A DNA stretch of 8,243 nt from Winogradskyella sp. (GCA_030149115.1 JASBSE010000231.1:1-8243), one strand, 5' to 3'. Positions 1 through 6,459 are shown, counted from the first letter of the stretch. Translations and numbers: made by a program. The notes: generated by a model from the sequence alone, not told the origin.

Positions 1-630
1 ATCGGTTACCCAACGTGTTCCCATTCCTGGAGCTTTTACCACCAATTCTTCGGCATGCTCGCCTTGGCTATGCAAATGCGTAGATAAAATACCTTTGCTT
101 GTATCTTCTTCTCGTGTTAAAACTGCTGCTCCTGCTCCATCGCCAAAAATAACAGACACACCTCTACCACGAGTGGTTTTGTCTAATCCATGAGAATGCA
201 ATTCGCTACCAATAACAAGTACATTTTTATACATACCTGTTTTTATAAAATTATCGGCAACAGAAATGGCATATACAAAACCAGAACATTGGTTACGCAC
301 ATCTAAAGCTCCAACCGTTTTTATATCTAAAGCATGTTGCACTTGCACACCAGGACCAGGAAAATACATATCTGGACTCAAGGTGGCAAAGATGATAAAA
401 TCGATATCGTCTTTATCTATTCCCGCACGCTCTATAGCTACTTTTGCAGCTTTTACACCCATTGTTGCTGTAGTATCTCCATCACCATCCTTTACCCAAC
501 GACGTTCTTTAATTCCGGTACGCTCCTGTATCCACTCGTCACTGGTGTCCATCATTTTAGACAAATCATTATTAGTAACTACATTCTCTGGAACATAAGT
601 TCCTAAACCTATTATTTTTGAATTATACAT
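1..630 (-). CDS. fabH: 3-oxoacyl-ACP synthase III (KAS III, FabH family), C-terminus cut by window edge
   Basis: Read on the minus strand from ATG at 630-628, the frame is open for exactly 210 codons to the window edge (ending ..GMGTRWVTD). KAS III enzymes condense an acyl-CoA, usually acetyl- or branched-chain, with malonyl-ACP to start fatty-acid synthesis in the cytoplasm. Visible hallmarks are DTSDEW(x)3RTGIKER at about residues 28-43 (W33 and R37 match the CoA-binding Trp and Arg of the family), the nucleophile in NQCSGF at Cys115 (codon 288-286), and the glycine-rich FGDGAGAAVL at 162-171. The His and Asn of the Cys-His-Asn triad would lie in the missing C-terminal part, about 120-150 residues given the family length. 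Many Bacteroidota carry more than one KAS III, so this may be a paralogue with a different acyl preference; the symbol denotes the family. It is divergent from htpG, and its leader is A/T-rich without a Shine-Dalgarno sequence. Confidence 0.9.
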   Translation of the reverse strand, partial: MYNSKIIGLGTYVPENVVTNNDLSKMMDTSDEWIQERTGIKERRWVKDGDGDTTATMGVKAAKVAIERAGIDKDDIDFIIFATLSPDMYFPGPGVQVQHALDIKTVGALDVRNQCSGFVYAISVADNFIKTGMYKNVLVIGSELHSHGLDKTTRGRGVSVIFGDGAGAAVLTREEDTSKGILSTHLHSQGEHAEELVVKAPGMGTRWVTD

Positions 631-698
631 AGTATTTTTTTAAGTATTGCAATTTAATCTATAAGATGCGATTTCGTTTGTAATAAATTTTAGATTCG

Positions 699-712
699 TT
701 ATGCATGCATAA
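699..712. promoter_or_regulatory. 14-bp perfect palindrome, candidate operator
   Basis: TTATGCATGCATAA is a perfect palindrome 68 bp before the KAS III start codon and 128 bp before htpG. A perfect dyad of this length between divergent genes is a reasonable binding site for a dimeric regulator. AT-rich sequence yields palindromes by chance, and no regulator is identified, so the function is inferred only. Confidence 0.35.
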
Positions 713-730
713 TACTTAATTTATGTCATC

Positions 731-762
731 TTGTCATAATTCTTCAATTGGTATTTTATTTG
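731..762 (+). promoter_or_regulatory. Weak candidate promoter for htpG
   Basis: TTG at 731-733 lies 21 bp upstream of TTTATTTG at 755-762. This resembles the Bacteroidota sigma-A pattern of a -33 TTG and a -7 TAnnTTTG, with one mismatch in the TA of the -7 box. If it is used, the htpG transcript would begin near 768 and the hairpin at 802-819 would lie in its leader. The call is weak because of the mismatch and the AT-rich background. Confidence 0.3.
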
Positions 763-801
763 AAATAATTGATTTCAGTTAAAAATCAAATAATAATTAA
801 G

Positions 802-825
802 TTCCTGCAAGTGCAGGAATGACAA
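802..825. repeat. Small hairpin repeat (TTCCTGCA-AG-TGCAGGAA then TGACAA) upstream of htpG
   Basis: The arms TTCCTGCA (802-809) and TGCAGGAA (812-819) are perfect 8-bp complements around AG, followed by the rest of ATGACAA (819-825). On the minus strand it starts TTGTCATTCCTGCAC. The element at 6460-6490 starts TTGTCATTCCGCACATG on the same strand, which suggests related copies of one dispersed element. An outer TTGTCAT (731-737) also pairs with ATGACAA (819-825), so a larger 95-bp element is possible. It ends 15 bp before the htpG ATG and has no T-run, so it is not an ordinary terminator. Confidence 0.6.
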
Positions 826-840
826 AAACAACATAGTAAA

Positions 841-2748
841 ATGGCAAAAGGAAGTATTAATGTATCGGTAGAAAATATCTTTCCGTTAATTAAAAAATTC
901 TTGTACTCAGATCACGAAATCTTTTTACGTGAATTGATTAGTAATGCAACTGATGCAACTTTAAAGCTTAAGCATTTAACAAGTATTGGCGAATCTAAAG
1001 TTGAATATGGTGAGCCAAAAATTGAAGTAAAAATTGATAAGGAAGGGAAAAAGCTTCATATTATAGATCAAGGTTTAGGTATGACAGCCGAAGAGGTTGA
1101 AAAATACATTAACCAAGTGGCTTTTTCTGGTGCAGAAGAATTTTTAAACAAATATGAGGACTCTGCTAAAGACTCTGGTATTATCGGACATTTTGGTTTA
1201 GGGTTCTACTCAGCATTTATGGTTGCTGAAAAAGTAGAAATCATTACCAAATCTCATACTGACGCTCCAGCAGCACATTGGACTTGCGACGGTTCACCAG
1301 AGTTTACTTTAGAAGAAGCTGATAAAACCGACAGAGGCACAGAAATTATTTTACATATTTCTGAAGGTGAAGAAGAATTCTTGGAAGAAGGAAGAATCCG
1401 TGAGCTGTTGACTAAGTACAACAAGTTTATGCCTATTCCAATTAAATTTGGAACTAAGGAAGTAAATGATCCAGATTTTACACCAAAAACAACTAAAGAT
1501 GAAGACGGTAAAGAAACGACTGAGCCTCACAAACAAATTACTGTAGACGATATTATCAACAACCCAAATCCTGCTTGGACAAAACAACCTGCAGACTTAG
1601 AGGACCAAGATTACAAAAACTTCTACAGAGAGCTATACCCAATGCAGTTTGAAGAACCGCTTTTCCACATTCATCTTAATGTAGATTATCCGTTTAACTT
1701 AACAGGAATCTTGTATTTCCCTAAGATGACGAATGATCTTAACATACAAAAGGATAAGATTCAATTGTACCAAAACCAAGTTTTTGTAACTGATAATGTT
1801 GAAGGTATCGTCCCTGAATTCTTAACCATGTTAAGAGGTGTTATCGATTCACCAGACATTCCGTTAAACGTTTCTCGTAGTTACTTACAAGCTGATGGTG
1901 CGGTGAAAAAGATTTCATCTTACATCACACGTAAAGTTGCAGATAAATTAAAATCTTTATTCAACAATAATCGTGAAGATTTCGAAAAGAAATGGGACGA
2001 CATCAAAATTGTTATTGAATATGGAATGCTTTCAGAGGAAAAATTCTTTGAAAAAGCAGATAGTTTTGCACTTTACCCAACGGTTGATGGCAAATACTAT
2101 ACGTTTGAAGAATTAACTAACGCCATTAAAGCGAAGCAGACTGACAAGGATGATAAAATGGTGATTCTTTATGCGTCTAATAAAGATGAACAACATGCTT
2201 ATATTGAATCTGCTAAAGCTAAGGATTATGAAGTGTTATTATTAGACTCTCCAATTGTAAGTCATTTAATGCAGAAGTTAGAAACAACAAAAGAAAACAT
2301 TTCGTTTGCTAGAGTTGATGCTGATCATATTGATAACTTAATCAAGAAAGATGACACGGTAATTTCTAAATTGTCTGACGAAGAAAAAACACAATTAGAT
2401 GAATTACTAAAAGAAGTTGTGCCTTCAGAAAAATTTATGGTACAATTAGAAGCTATGGATAGCAATGCATCACCATTTATGATTACACAACCAGAGTTTA
2501 TGCGTCGTATGAAAGAGATGCAACAAACTGGAGGTGGCATGTTTGGTATGGGCAATATGCCAGAAATGTACAACTTGGTGGTGAACACAAACCATGAATT
2601 GGTTGGTGAAATATTAAACACTAAAACCAAGAAGAAACAAGAGCGTCTAATTAATCAAAGTTTAGACTTGGCACGTTTATCGCAAGGTTTGCTTAAAGGT
2701 GAAGAGTTAACAAACTTCATTAAGCGTAGTTACGAGATGATAAAGTAA
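841..2748 (+). CDS. htpG: Molecular chaperone HtpG (bacterial Hsp90)
   Basis: 635 residues, the usual length for bacterial Hsp90, a cytosolic homodimeric ATP-dependent chaperone that remodels late folding intermediates together with DnaK. The N-terminal GHKL ATPase is complete: FLRELISNATDA at 28-39 (catalytic Glu31, Mg-binding Asn35), DQGLGM at 76-81 (nucleotide-binding Asp76), the ATP-lid glycines GHFGLGFYSAF at 116-126, and RGTEI at 165-169. A short charged linker lies around 215-237. The middle domain carries the conserved LNVSRSYLQ at 342-350, whose Arg346 corresponds to the Arg that contacts ATP. The C-terminal dimerisation domain follows a Met-rich stretch at 554-576. It starts at an ATG after an A-rich leader without a Shine-Dalgarno sequence, usual in this phylum. 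A strong terminator at 2798-2830 ends a probably monocistronic unit. Confidence 0.97.
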   Translation: MAKGSINVSVENIFPLIKKFLYSDHEIFLRELISNATDATLKLKHLTSIGESKVEYGEPKIEVKIDKEGKKLHIIDQGLGMTAEEVEKYINQVAFSGAEEFLNKYEDSAKDSGIIGHFGLGFYSAFMVAEKVEIITKSHTDAPAAHWTCDGSPEFTLEEADKTDRGTEIILHISEGEEEFLEEGRIRELLTKYNKFMPIPIKFGTKEVNDPDFTPKTTKDEDGKETTEPHKQITVDDIINNPNPAWTKQPADLEDQDYKNFYRELYPMQFEEPLFHIHLNVDYPFNLTGILYFPKMTNDLNIQKDKIQLYQNQVFVTDNVEGIVPEFLTMLRGVIDSPDIPLNVSRSYLQADGAVKKISSYITRKVADKLKSLFNNNREDFEKKWDDIKIVIEYGMLSEEKFFEKADSFALYPTVDGKYYTFEELTNAIKAKQTDKDDKMVILYASNKDEQHAYIESAKAKDYEVLLLDSPIVSHLMQKLETTKENISFARVDADHIDNLIKKDDTVISKLSDEEKTQLDELLKEVVPSEKFMVQLEAMDSNASPFMITQPEFMRRMKEMQQTGGGMFGMGNMPEMYNLVVNTNHELVGEILNTKTKKKQERLINQSLDLARLSQGLLKGEELTNFIKRSYEMIK

Positions 2749-2760
2749 TCTTGAATGATA

Positions 2761-2790
2761 TGTCATACTGAACTTGTTTTAGTATAACCA
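2761..2790. repeat. Degenerate dispersed repeat beginning TGTCATACTGAACTTG
   Basis: TGTCATACTGAACTTG continues into TTTTAGTAT. ATACTGAA (2765-2772) pairs with TTTAGTAT (2778-2785) as an 8-bp stem with one G-T wobble and a 5-nt loop. From memory this matches a short hairpin repeat found in many copies in Bacteroidota genomes (TGTCAT followed by CTGAACTTGTTTCAG). It lies 12 bp after the htpG stop, just before the terminator. The TGTCAT end is shared with the repeats near 802-825 and 6460-6490. Confidence 0.5.
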
Positions 2791-2797
2791 CTGATAC

Positions 2798-2830
2798 AAA
2801 ACCACTTAGGCAATCCTAAGTGGTTTTTTT
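2798..2830 (+). terminator. Rho-independent terminator of htpG
   Basis: AAAACCACTTAGG (2798-2810) and CCTAAGTGGTTTT (2815-2827) form a perfect 13-bp stem closed by a CAAT loop, with the T-run extending to 2830. It is 50 bp after the htpG stop. The outer 12 bp of the stem is identical to that of the terminator at 4558-4590. Confidence 0.9.
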
Positions 2831-2843
2831 GTAACTTTAAATC

Positions 2844-2858
2844 TGAGACGACGTCTTA
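2844..2858. promoter_or_regulatory. Imperfect 15-bp dyad upstream of serine hydrolase
   Basis: TGAGACG (2844-2850), a central A, and CGTCTTA (2852-2858) are complementary apart from one G/T position. The dyad sits 28 bp before the ATG of the serine hydrolase, after the htpG terminator, where an operator would be expected. TAACTTTA at 2832-2839 is one base off the -7 consensus TAnnTTTG, but no -33 TTG is correctly spaced. Its function is inferred from position only. Confidence 0.25.
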
Positions 2859-2886
2859 TTAAAGTAACAATCAATCAAACTATGTA

Positions 2887-4539
2887 ATGAAAACAAAGAT
2901 TTCTCTAATCGTTGTTGTATTTAGCTTCCTTTTTACAACAGCTCAAGATCAAAATTTAACCCAACAATTCGATGATATTGTAGCGCAATATTACAATGAT
3001 GCTAATGCACCTGGAGCTACGGTTTTAGTTGCTAAAAACGGGAAAGCCATTTATAGAAAAGCTGTCGGTAAATCTAACTTAGAATTAGATGTAGATATGA
3101 TTCCTGAAAATGTGTTTATGCTGGCTTCAATCACAAAACAATTTACAGCAGTTGCTATTTTAATGTTAGAAGAACAAGGCAAACTAAGCTTAGATGATCC
3201 TATTACTAAGTTTATCCCAGATTATCCTACGCATGGAAAAACAATAACTGTGCATCATCTTCTTAACCACACCTCTGGTATTAAAAGCTACACAAGTATA
3301 GGAGATTTAAAACAAGTCGCCAGACAAGACAAAACCTTAGACGAGCTAATAGATTTCTTTAAAAATGAACCTATGGATTTTGATCCAGGCGAAGATTTTC
3401 GTTACAATAATTCTGGCTATGTATTACTTGGTAAAATTATAGAAGTAGCGTCTGGCGAAACCTATGCAAACTTTATTAATAATCATATTTTTAAACCATT
3501 AGACATGAAGGCTTCACAATATGGAAGTCGTAGTAAACTTATTAAAAACAGAGCCATGCCTTATGAAGAAGGAGACAAAGGTTATGTTAATGCAAGTTAC
3601 CTCAGCATGTCTATACCACATGCAGCAGGAGCACTTACCTCAACCATTGACGATATGCTAAAGTGGCAAAATGCCTTAGCCAATAACACGTTAATAAAAG
3701 CATCCACATTACAAAAAGCAATTAATGGTTCTCAACTAAATAGTGGCGAACATATTGATTATGGCTACGGATTAGGAGAGTTATCACTTAAAGGCTCTAA
3801 AGGTTATACGCATAGTGGTGGCATTTTTGGGACCTCTACAAATGGCATCTATTTAATAAATGAAGACGTCTATGTTATTGGCCTAAGCAATTGTAGCTGT
3901 AATAATATTGACGCTGTAACAACGCAATTGGCTGCTGCTGCCATAGGTAAACCATATCCATCAATGAAAGATGTGATACAATTAAATGAAGATCAACTAA
4001 AAAAATGGGTTGGTGCTTATCAATTTGAGGATGGTACCATAAGACATATTTTCTTTAAGGATGGAGCATTAAAAAGTATGAGAGAATCCATCACAAATAC
4101 TGTCTTTGACATTTTCCCTTTGTCTGAAAACCGATTTATGTTTGCTGATGGAAATATTGAGTATAAATTTTCAAAGTCTGATGATGGTAAAAAGCAAGCC
4201 ATATTTATTACAGATTCTGAAAATATTGGTAAACATATAGACAAAGCTATGCCTGAAGCAAGAAAAGAAATCACACTATCTAATGATATTTTGAGTCAAT
4301 ATGTTGGCAAGTACCAGTTAGCACCAAACTTTAATGTGGTTATTACTGTAAAAGGAAATGAGATTTATGCTCAAGCTACAGGACAAGGACAATTTCAACT
4401 TTTTGCTGAGAACGAAACCACCTTTTTTGCAAAGGTAGCAGCCTTGAAAGTGGTTTTTAATAAAAATGCTTCTGGAAAAGTAGAAAGTTTTACCTTGTAT
4501 CAAGGTGAAGAAGAAACCATTGCCTCAAAAATAGAATAA
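2887..4539 (+). CDS. Secreted beta-lactamase-family serine hydrolase with two C-terminal DUF3471-like domains
   Basis: 550 residues. Residues 1-19 form a Sec signal peptide (KTK, then a hydrophobic core, then FTTAQ), so the enzyme is exported to the periplasm or beyond. The catalytic domain (about 27-355) is of the class C beta-lactamase / penicillin-binding-protein type: nucleophile motif SITK at Ser81-Lys84, the Y-x-N motif as YNN at 173-175, and HSGG at 309-312 in place of KTG. Two similar C-terminal units follow, starting LKKWVGAYQF (371) and LSQYVGKYQL (469), each about 80 residues; these match the DUF3471-type domains often attached to such hydrolases. Family members include D-aminopeptidases, esterases and peptidases, and the substrate cannot be read from sequence. 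The HSGG variant argues against a true beta-lactamase, so an antibiotic resistance role should not be assumed. It stands alone between two terminators. Confidence 0.9.
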   Translation: MKTKISLIVVVFSFLFTTAQDQNLTQQFDDIVAQYYNDANAPGATVLVAKNGKAIYRKAVGKSNLELDVDMIPENVFMLASITKQFTAVAILMLEEQGKLSLDDPITKFIPDYPTHGKTITVHHLLNHTSGIKSYTSIGDLKQVARQDKTLDELIDFFKNEPMDFDPGEDFRYNNSGYVLLGKIIEVASGETYANFINNHIFKPLDMKASQYGSRSKLIKNRAMPYEEGDKGYVNASYLSMSIPHAAGALTSTIDDMLKWQNALANNTLIKASTLQKAINGSQLNSGEHIDYGYGLGELSLKGSKGYTHSGGIFGTSTNGIYLINEDVYVIGLSNCSCNNIDAVTTQLAAAAIGKPYPSMKDVIQLNEDQLKKWVGAYQFEDGTIRHIFFKDGALKSMRESITNTVFDIFPLSENRFMFADGNIEYKFSKSDDGKKQAIFITDSENIGKHIDKAMPEARKEITLSNDILSQYVGKYQLAPNFNVVITVKGNEIYAQATGQGQFQLFAENETTFFAKVAALKVVFNKNASGKVESFTLYQGEEETIASKIE

Positions 4540-4557
4540 CATTAACCCTTCGTAAAT

Positions 4558-4590
4558 AAAACCACTTAGAATATTCTAAGTGGTTTTTTT
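4558..4590 (+). terminator. Rho-independent terminator of the serine hydrolase
   Basis: 4558-4587 is a perfect 30-bp palindrome: AAAACCACTTAGAAT followed by its exact reverse complement. It folds as a roughly 12-13-bp stem with an A/T loop and a T-run to 4590, starting 18 bp after the stop codon. Its stem AAAACCACTTAG repeats that of the htpG terminator. Confidence 0.9.
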
Positions 4591-4694
4591 CTTATAGAAA
4601 CAAGCGCTTTAACTTCTTTTATATACCAATATCGAATTTAACTGTTCTAAGTTTTTCTTTTAGTTAATTTCAGACTGCCTTAAACCAAATCAAA

Positions 4695-5270
4695 GTGAGA
4701 TCTGAAAACTCTATAATCAATAAAATTTTTGAAGGGCTTGTTTTTACAGTTGAAGAAATAAAGCTTATAGAATCTGTATTCCATAAAATTTTTATACAAA
4801 AAGGGGAGATTCTCATTCATCCTGGAGATGTTGTAGATAGTCAGTATTACATACTAAATGGATGCCTAAGATCTTTTTATACAGACAAACAAGGTAAAGA
4901 ATACACTATACAGTTTGGAATTAAAGATTGGTGGATGAGTGATTTTACAGCTTTTTTCTCTGGTGAAAAAGCCATTATGACCATAGAGGCACTGGAAGAT
5001 TCTATTATTTATGGAATAAACAGAGAAGACAAGGAGTATTTATATGATCAAGTTCCAAAGATAGATCAGTTTATAAGAAAAAAATTAGAACGTGCTTTTG
5101 CTGCTTTTCAAAGAAGAATACTAACTGGCATTTCTAAACCTGCCAAAGAGCGATATATTGACTTCTTAGCAACGTATCCTGATATAGAAAAGTATTTAAA
5201 AAACTATCATATCGCTTCTTTCTTAGGTATTACCACAGAAAGTCTTAGTAGAATTAGAAAAGAAATGTAA
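4695..5270 (+). CDS. Crp/Fnr-family transcriptional regulator (short Bacteroidota type)
   Basis: 191 residues from a GTG start. An in-frame TAA at 4665-4667 precedes it and no ATG lies between, so GTG at 4695 is the only reasonable start for the full domain. Residues about 15-110 form the cyclic-nucleotide-binding-type beta-barrel (QKGEILIHPGDVVDSQYYILNGCLRSFY at 35-62 is the recognisable part). A dimerisation helix follows at about 118-145. The end is a helix-turn-helix, YHIASFLGITTESLSRIRKE (171-190), typical of Crp proteins. The phosphate-binding cassette of true CRP (GE-L plus Arg-Ser) is absent; the matching region reads FGIKDWWMSDFTAFFSG. No Fnr-type N-terminal cysteine cluster is seen. 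cAMP or iron-sulfur sensing is therefore unlikely and the ligand is unknown. Targets cannot be inferred from the neighbours, which look like independent units. Confidence 0.85.
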   Translation: MRSENSIINKIFEGLVFTVEEIKLIESVFHKIFIQKGEILIHPGDVVDSQYYILNGCLRSFYTDKQGKEYTIQFGIKDWWMSDFTAFFSGEKAIMTIEALEDSIIYGINREDKEYLYDQVPKIDQFIRKKLERAFAAFQRRILTGISKPAKERYIDFLATYPDIEKYLKNYHIASFLGITTESLSRIRKEM

Positions 5271-5374
5271 TACTTACGCATTTCTTAACATACATCAATT
5301 TTTTATTGCTTTATTAACCATACTTTTACCGTCCCTAACACACATTTTTAAGTGATCCCTAAGGATTAATAGCC

Positions 5375-5411
5375 AAAAAGCGCAAGTTTAATAGACTTGC
5401 GCTTTTTTTTT
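5375..5411 (+). terminator. Rho-independent terminator after the Crp-like gene
   Basis: AAAAAGCGCAAGT (5375-5387) pairs perfectly with ACTTGCGCTTTTT (5395-5407) around a TTAATAG loop and is followed by a nine-T run (5403-5411). It sits 104 bp after the regulator's stop. The stretch between (5271-5374) is AT-rich and I see no gene or RNA in it. Confidence 0.9.
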
Positions 5412-5449
5412 ATAGAATCCATAACCTAAAGATTATACATTGTTTCATC

Positions 5450-5457
5450 TATCTTTG
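5450..5457 (+). promoter_or_regulatory. Candidate -7 box for rlmF
   Basis: TATCTTTG is an exact match to the Bacteroidota -7 consensus TAnnTTTG, 19 bp before the rlmF start and 38 bp after the preceding terminator. No TTG is found at the expected 17-23 bp upstream, so the -33 element is weak or missing. The implied leader is very short, about 13 nt. Confidence 0.5.
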
Positions 5458-5476
5458 CTTTACAATAGATATAAAA

Positions 5477-6433
5477 TTGAAACCAGAGAACAAACTTTCA
5501 AATGTAAAAGCGCAACTGCATCCCAGAAATAAGCATAACACACGTTATGATTTTTCTAAACTCATTAAGAGTTTACCTGAGCTATCTCAATACGTTTCTA
5601 AAAATAAATATGGTGATGACTCAGTTGATTTTTTTAATCCTGATGCTGTTTTAACACTGAACAAAGCTTTGTTAAAACAGCATTATGACATTGATTTCTG
5701 GGAAATTCCGAAGCATTATCTATGTCCACCAATTCCTGGAAGAGCTGATTATTTACATTACATTGCCGATTTACTTGGAGAGACATACACAAAAATCCCT
5801 GAAGGTTCTAAAATAAAAGGCTTAGATATTGGTGTTGGTGCCAATTGCATTTACCCAATTATAGGACATCAAGAATACGGTTGGTCCTTTATTGCTTCAG
5901 ACGTTAGTGAAAATGCTATAAAGTCTGCTAAACAAATCGTAGAACAAAATGAAAAGCTTTCTTCTTACATAGAACTTAGACTTCAAAAACAACGTAAAGC
6001 ATTTTTTAATGGTATACTTTCCGAAGATGAAAAAATAGATTTTAGTATTTGTAATCCTCCTTTTCATGCCTCAAAAGAAGAGGCTGAAAAAGCTAACTTA
6101 AGAAAGCTTAAAAACCTGAAAGGAAAAACTAAAGGTAAAACCAAATTGAATTTTGGTGGGCAACATAACGAATTGTGGACCAAAGGTGGTGAAGCTCGTT
6201 TTATAAAAGATATGATTTTTGAAAGTAGAAACTTTAGTAAACAATGTCTATGGTTTACAACATTAGTGTCTAAAGAAGCTACTTTAAAGCCTACTTATAA
6301 AATCCTTGAAAATGTCGACGCAACAGCTATAAAAACTATAGAAATGGGACAAGGTCAAAAAAGAAGTCGTTTTATAGCTTGGACATTTTTGACGGAACAA
6401 GAACAAAAACAGTGGGTAAAAAACCGTTGGTAA
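5477..6433 (+). CDS. rlmF: 23S rRNA (adenine-1618-N6)-methyltransferase RlmF
   Basis: 318 residues, close to the E. coli RlmF (YbiN) length, and collinear with it throughout. RlmF uses S-adenosylmethionine to methylate N6 of A1618 in 23S rRNA during 50S assembly. Recognisable blocks are LHPRNKHNTRYDF (14-26), LNKALLKQHY (61-70), LCPPIPGRADYLHYIADLL (82-100), the SAM-binding motif LDIGVGANCIYPIIG (116-130), the catalytic NPPF at 193-196 within FSICNPPFHAS, LNFGGQHNELWTKGGE (224-239), and GQGQKRSRFIAWTF (291-304). The start is TTG at 5477: no in-frame ATG occurs until the MIFES region near residue 247, and the conserved domain begins at about residue 14. The next gene downstream, a RhlE-type helicase, also concerns ribosomal RNA. 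There is no clear terminator between them, but the helicase has its own candidate promoter. Confidence 0.95.
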   Translation: MKPENKLSNVKAQLHPRNKHNTRYDFSKLIKSLPELSQYVSKNKYGDDSVDFFNPDAVLTLNKALLKQHYDIDFWEIPKHYLCPPIPGRADYLHYIADLLGETYTKIPEGSKIKGLDIGVGANCIYPIIGHQEYGWSFIASDVSENAIKSAKQIVEQNEKLSSYIELRLQKQRKAFFNGILSEDEKIDFSICNPPFHASKEEAEKANLRKLKNLKGKTKGKTKLNFGGQHNELWTKGGEARFIKDMIFESRNFSKQCLWFTTLVSKEATLKPTYKILENVDATAIKTIEMGQGQKRSRFIAWTFLTEQEQKQWVKNRW

Positions 6434-6443
6434 AATTTTATTC

Positions 6444-6451
6444 TACCTTTG
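6444..6451 (+). promoter_or_regulatory. Candidate -7 box for the DEAD-box helicase
   Basis: TACCTTTG matches the Bacteroidota -7 consensus TAnnTTTG exactly, 10 bp after the rlmF stop codon. A -33 TTG at proper spacing is not seen. If active, the helicase transcript would begin near 6457 with a leader of about 60 nt that contains the whole hairpin element at 6460-6490. Confidence 0.45.
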
Positions 6452-6459
6452 TTTTATCA

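Larger units (their letters stand above)
631..840. promoter_or_regulatory. Divergent intergenic region between KAS III and htpG
   Basis: These 210 bp must carry the promoters of both divergent genes. I see a perfect 14-bp palindrome (699-712), a 9-bp inverted repeat TTAAGTATT/AATACTTAA (640-648 and 711-719), two TGTCAT words (724-729 and 732-737), and a hairpin repeat just before htpG (802-819). No exact Bacteroidota -7 box (TAnnTTTG) occurs on either strand. There is no CIRCE element (TTAGCACTC-N9-GAGTGCTAA), so HrcA control of htpG is not supported. No tRNA or small ORF is apparent. Confidence 0.6.

Noticed and set aside
266..606. Two plus-strand ORFs of 110 and 90 codons
   Set aside because: They lie antisense to the KAS III coding sequence, whose conserved motifs including the Cys115 active site occupy this region on the minus strand. 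Their translations look like low-complexity antisense products.
631..840. CIRCE/HrcA heat-shock operator upstream of htpG
   Set aside because: Neither half-site TTAGCACTC nor GAGTGCTAA occurs. The palindromes present are unrelated.
1351..2630. Minus-strand ORFs at 1351-1587 and 2325-2630
   Set aside because: Both are inside htpG on the opposite strand and have no recognisable domains.
4020..4503. Minus-strand ORFs at 4020-4274 and 4318-4503
   Set aside because: They are antisense shadows inside the C-terminal domains of the serine hydrolase.
2887..4539. Calling the serine hydrolase an antibiotic-resistance beta-lactamase (AmpC)
   Set aside because: It has SxxK and YxN motifs but HSGG instead of KTG, plus two extra C-terminal domains. 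It fits the broad serine hydrolase group, where resistance cannot be inferred.
4602..4609. AAGCGCTT palindrome upstream of the Crp-like gene as an autoregulatory site
   Set aside because: Eight base pairs is short enough to arise by chance, and it does not match the Crp/Fnr consensus half-sites TGTGA or TTGAT.
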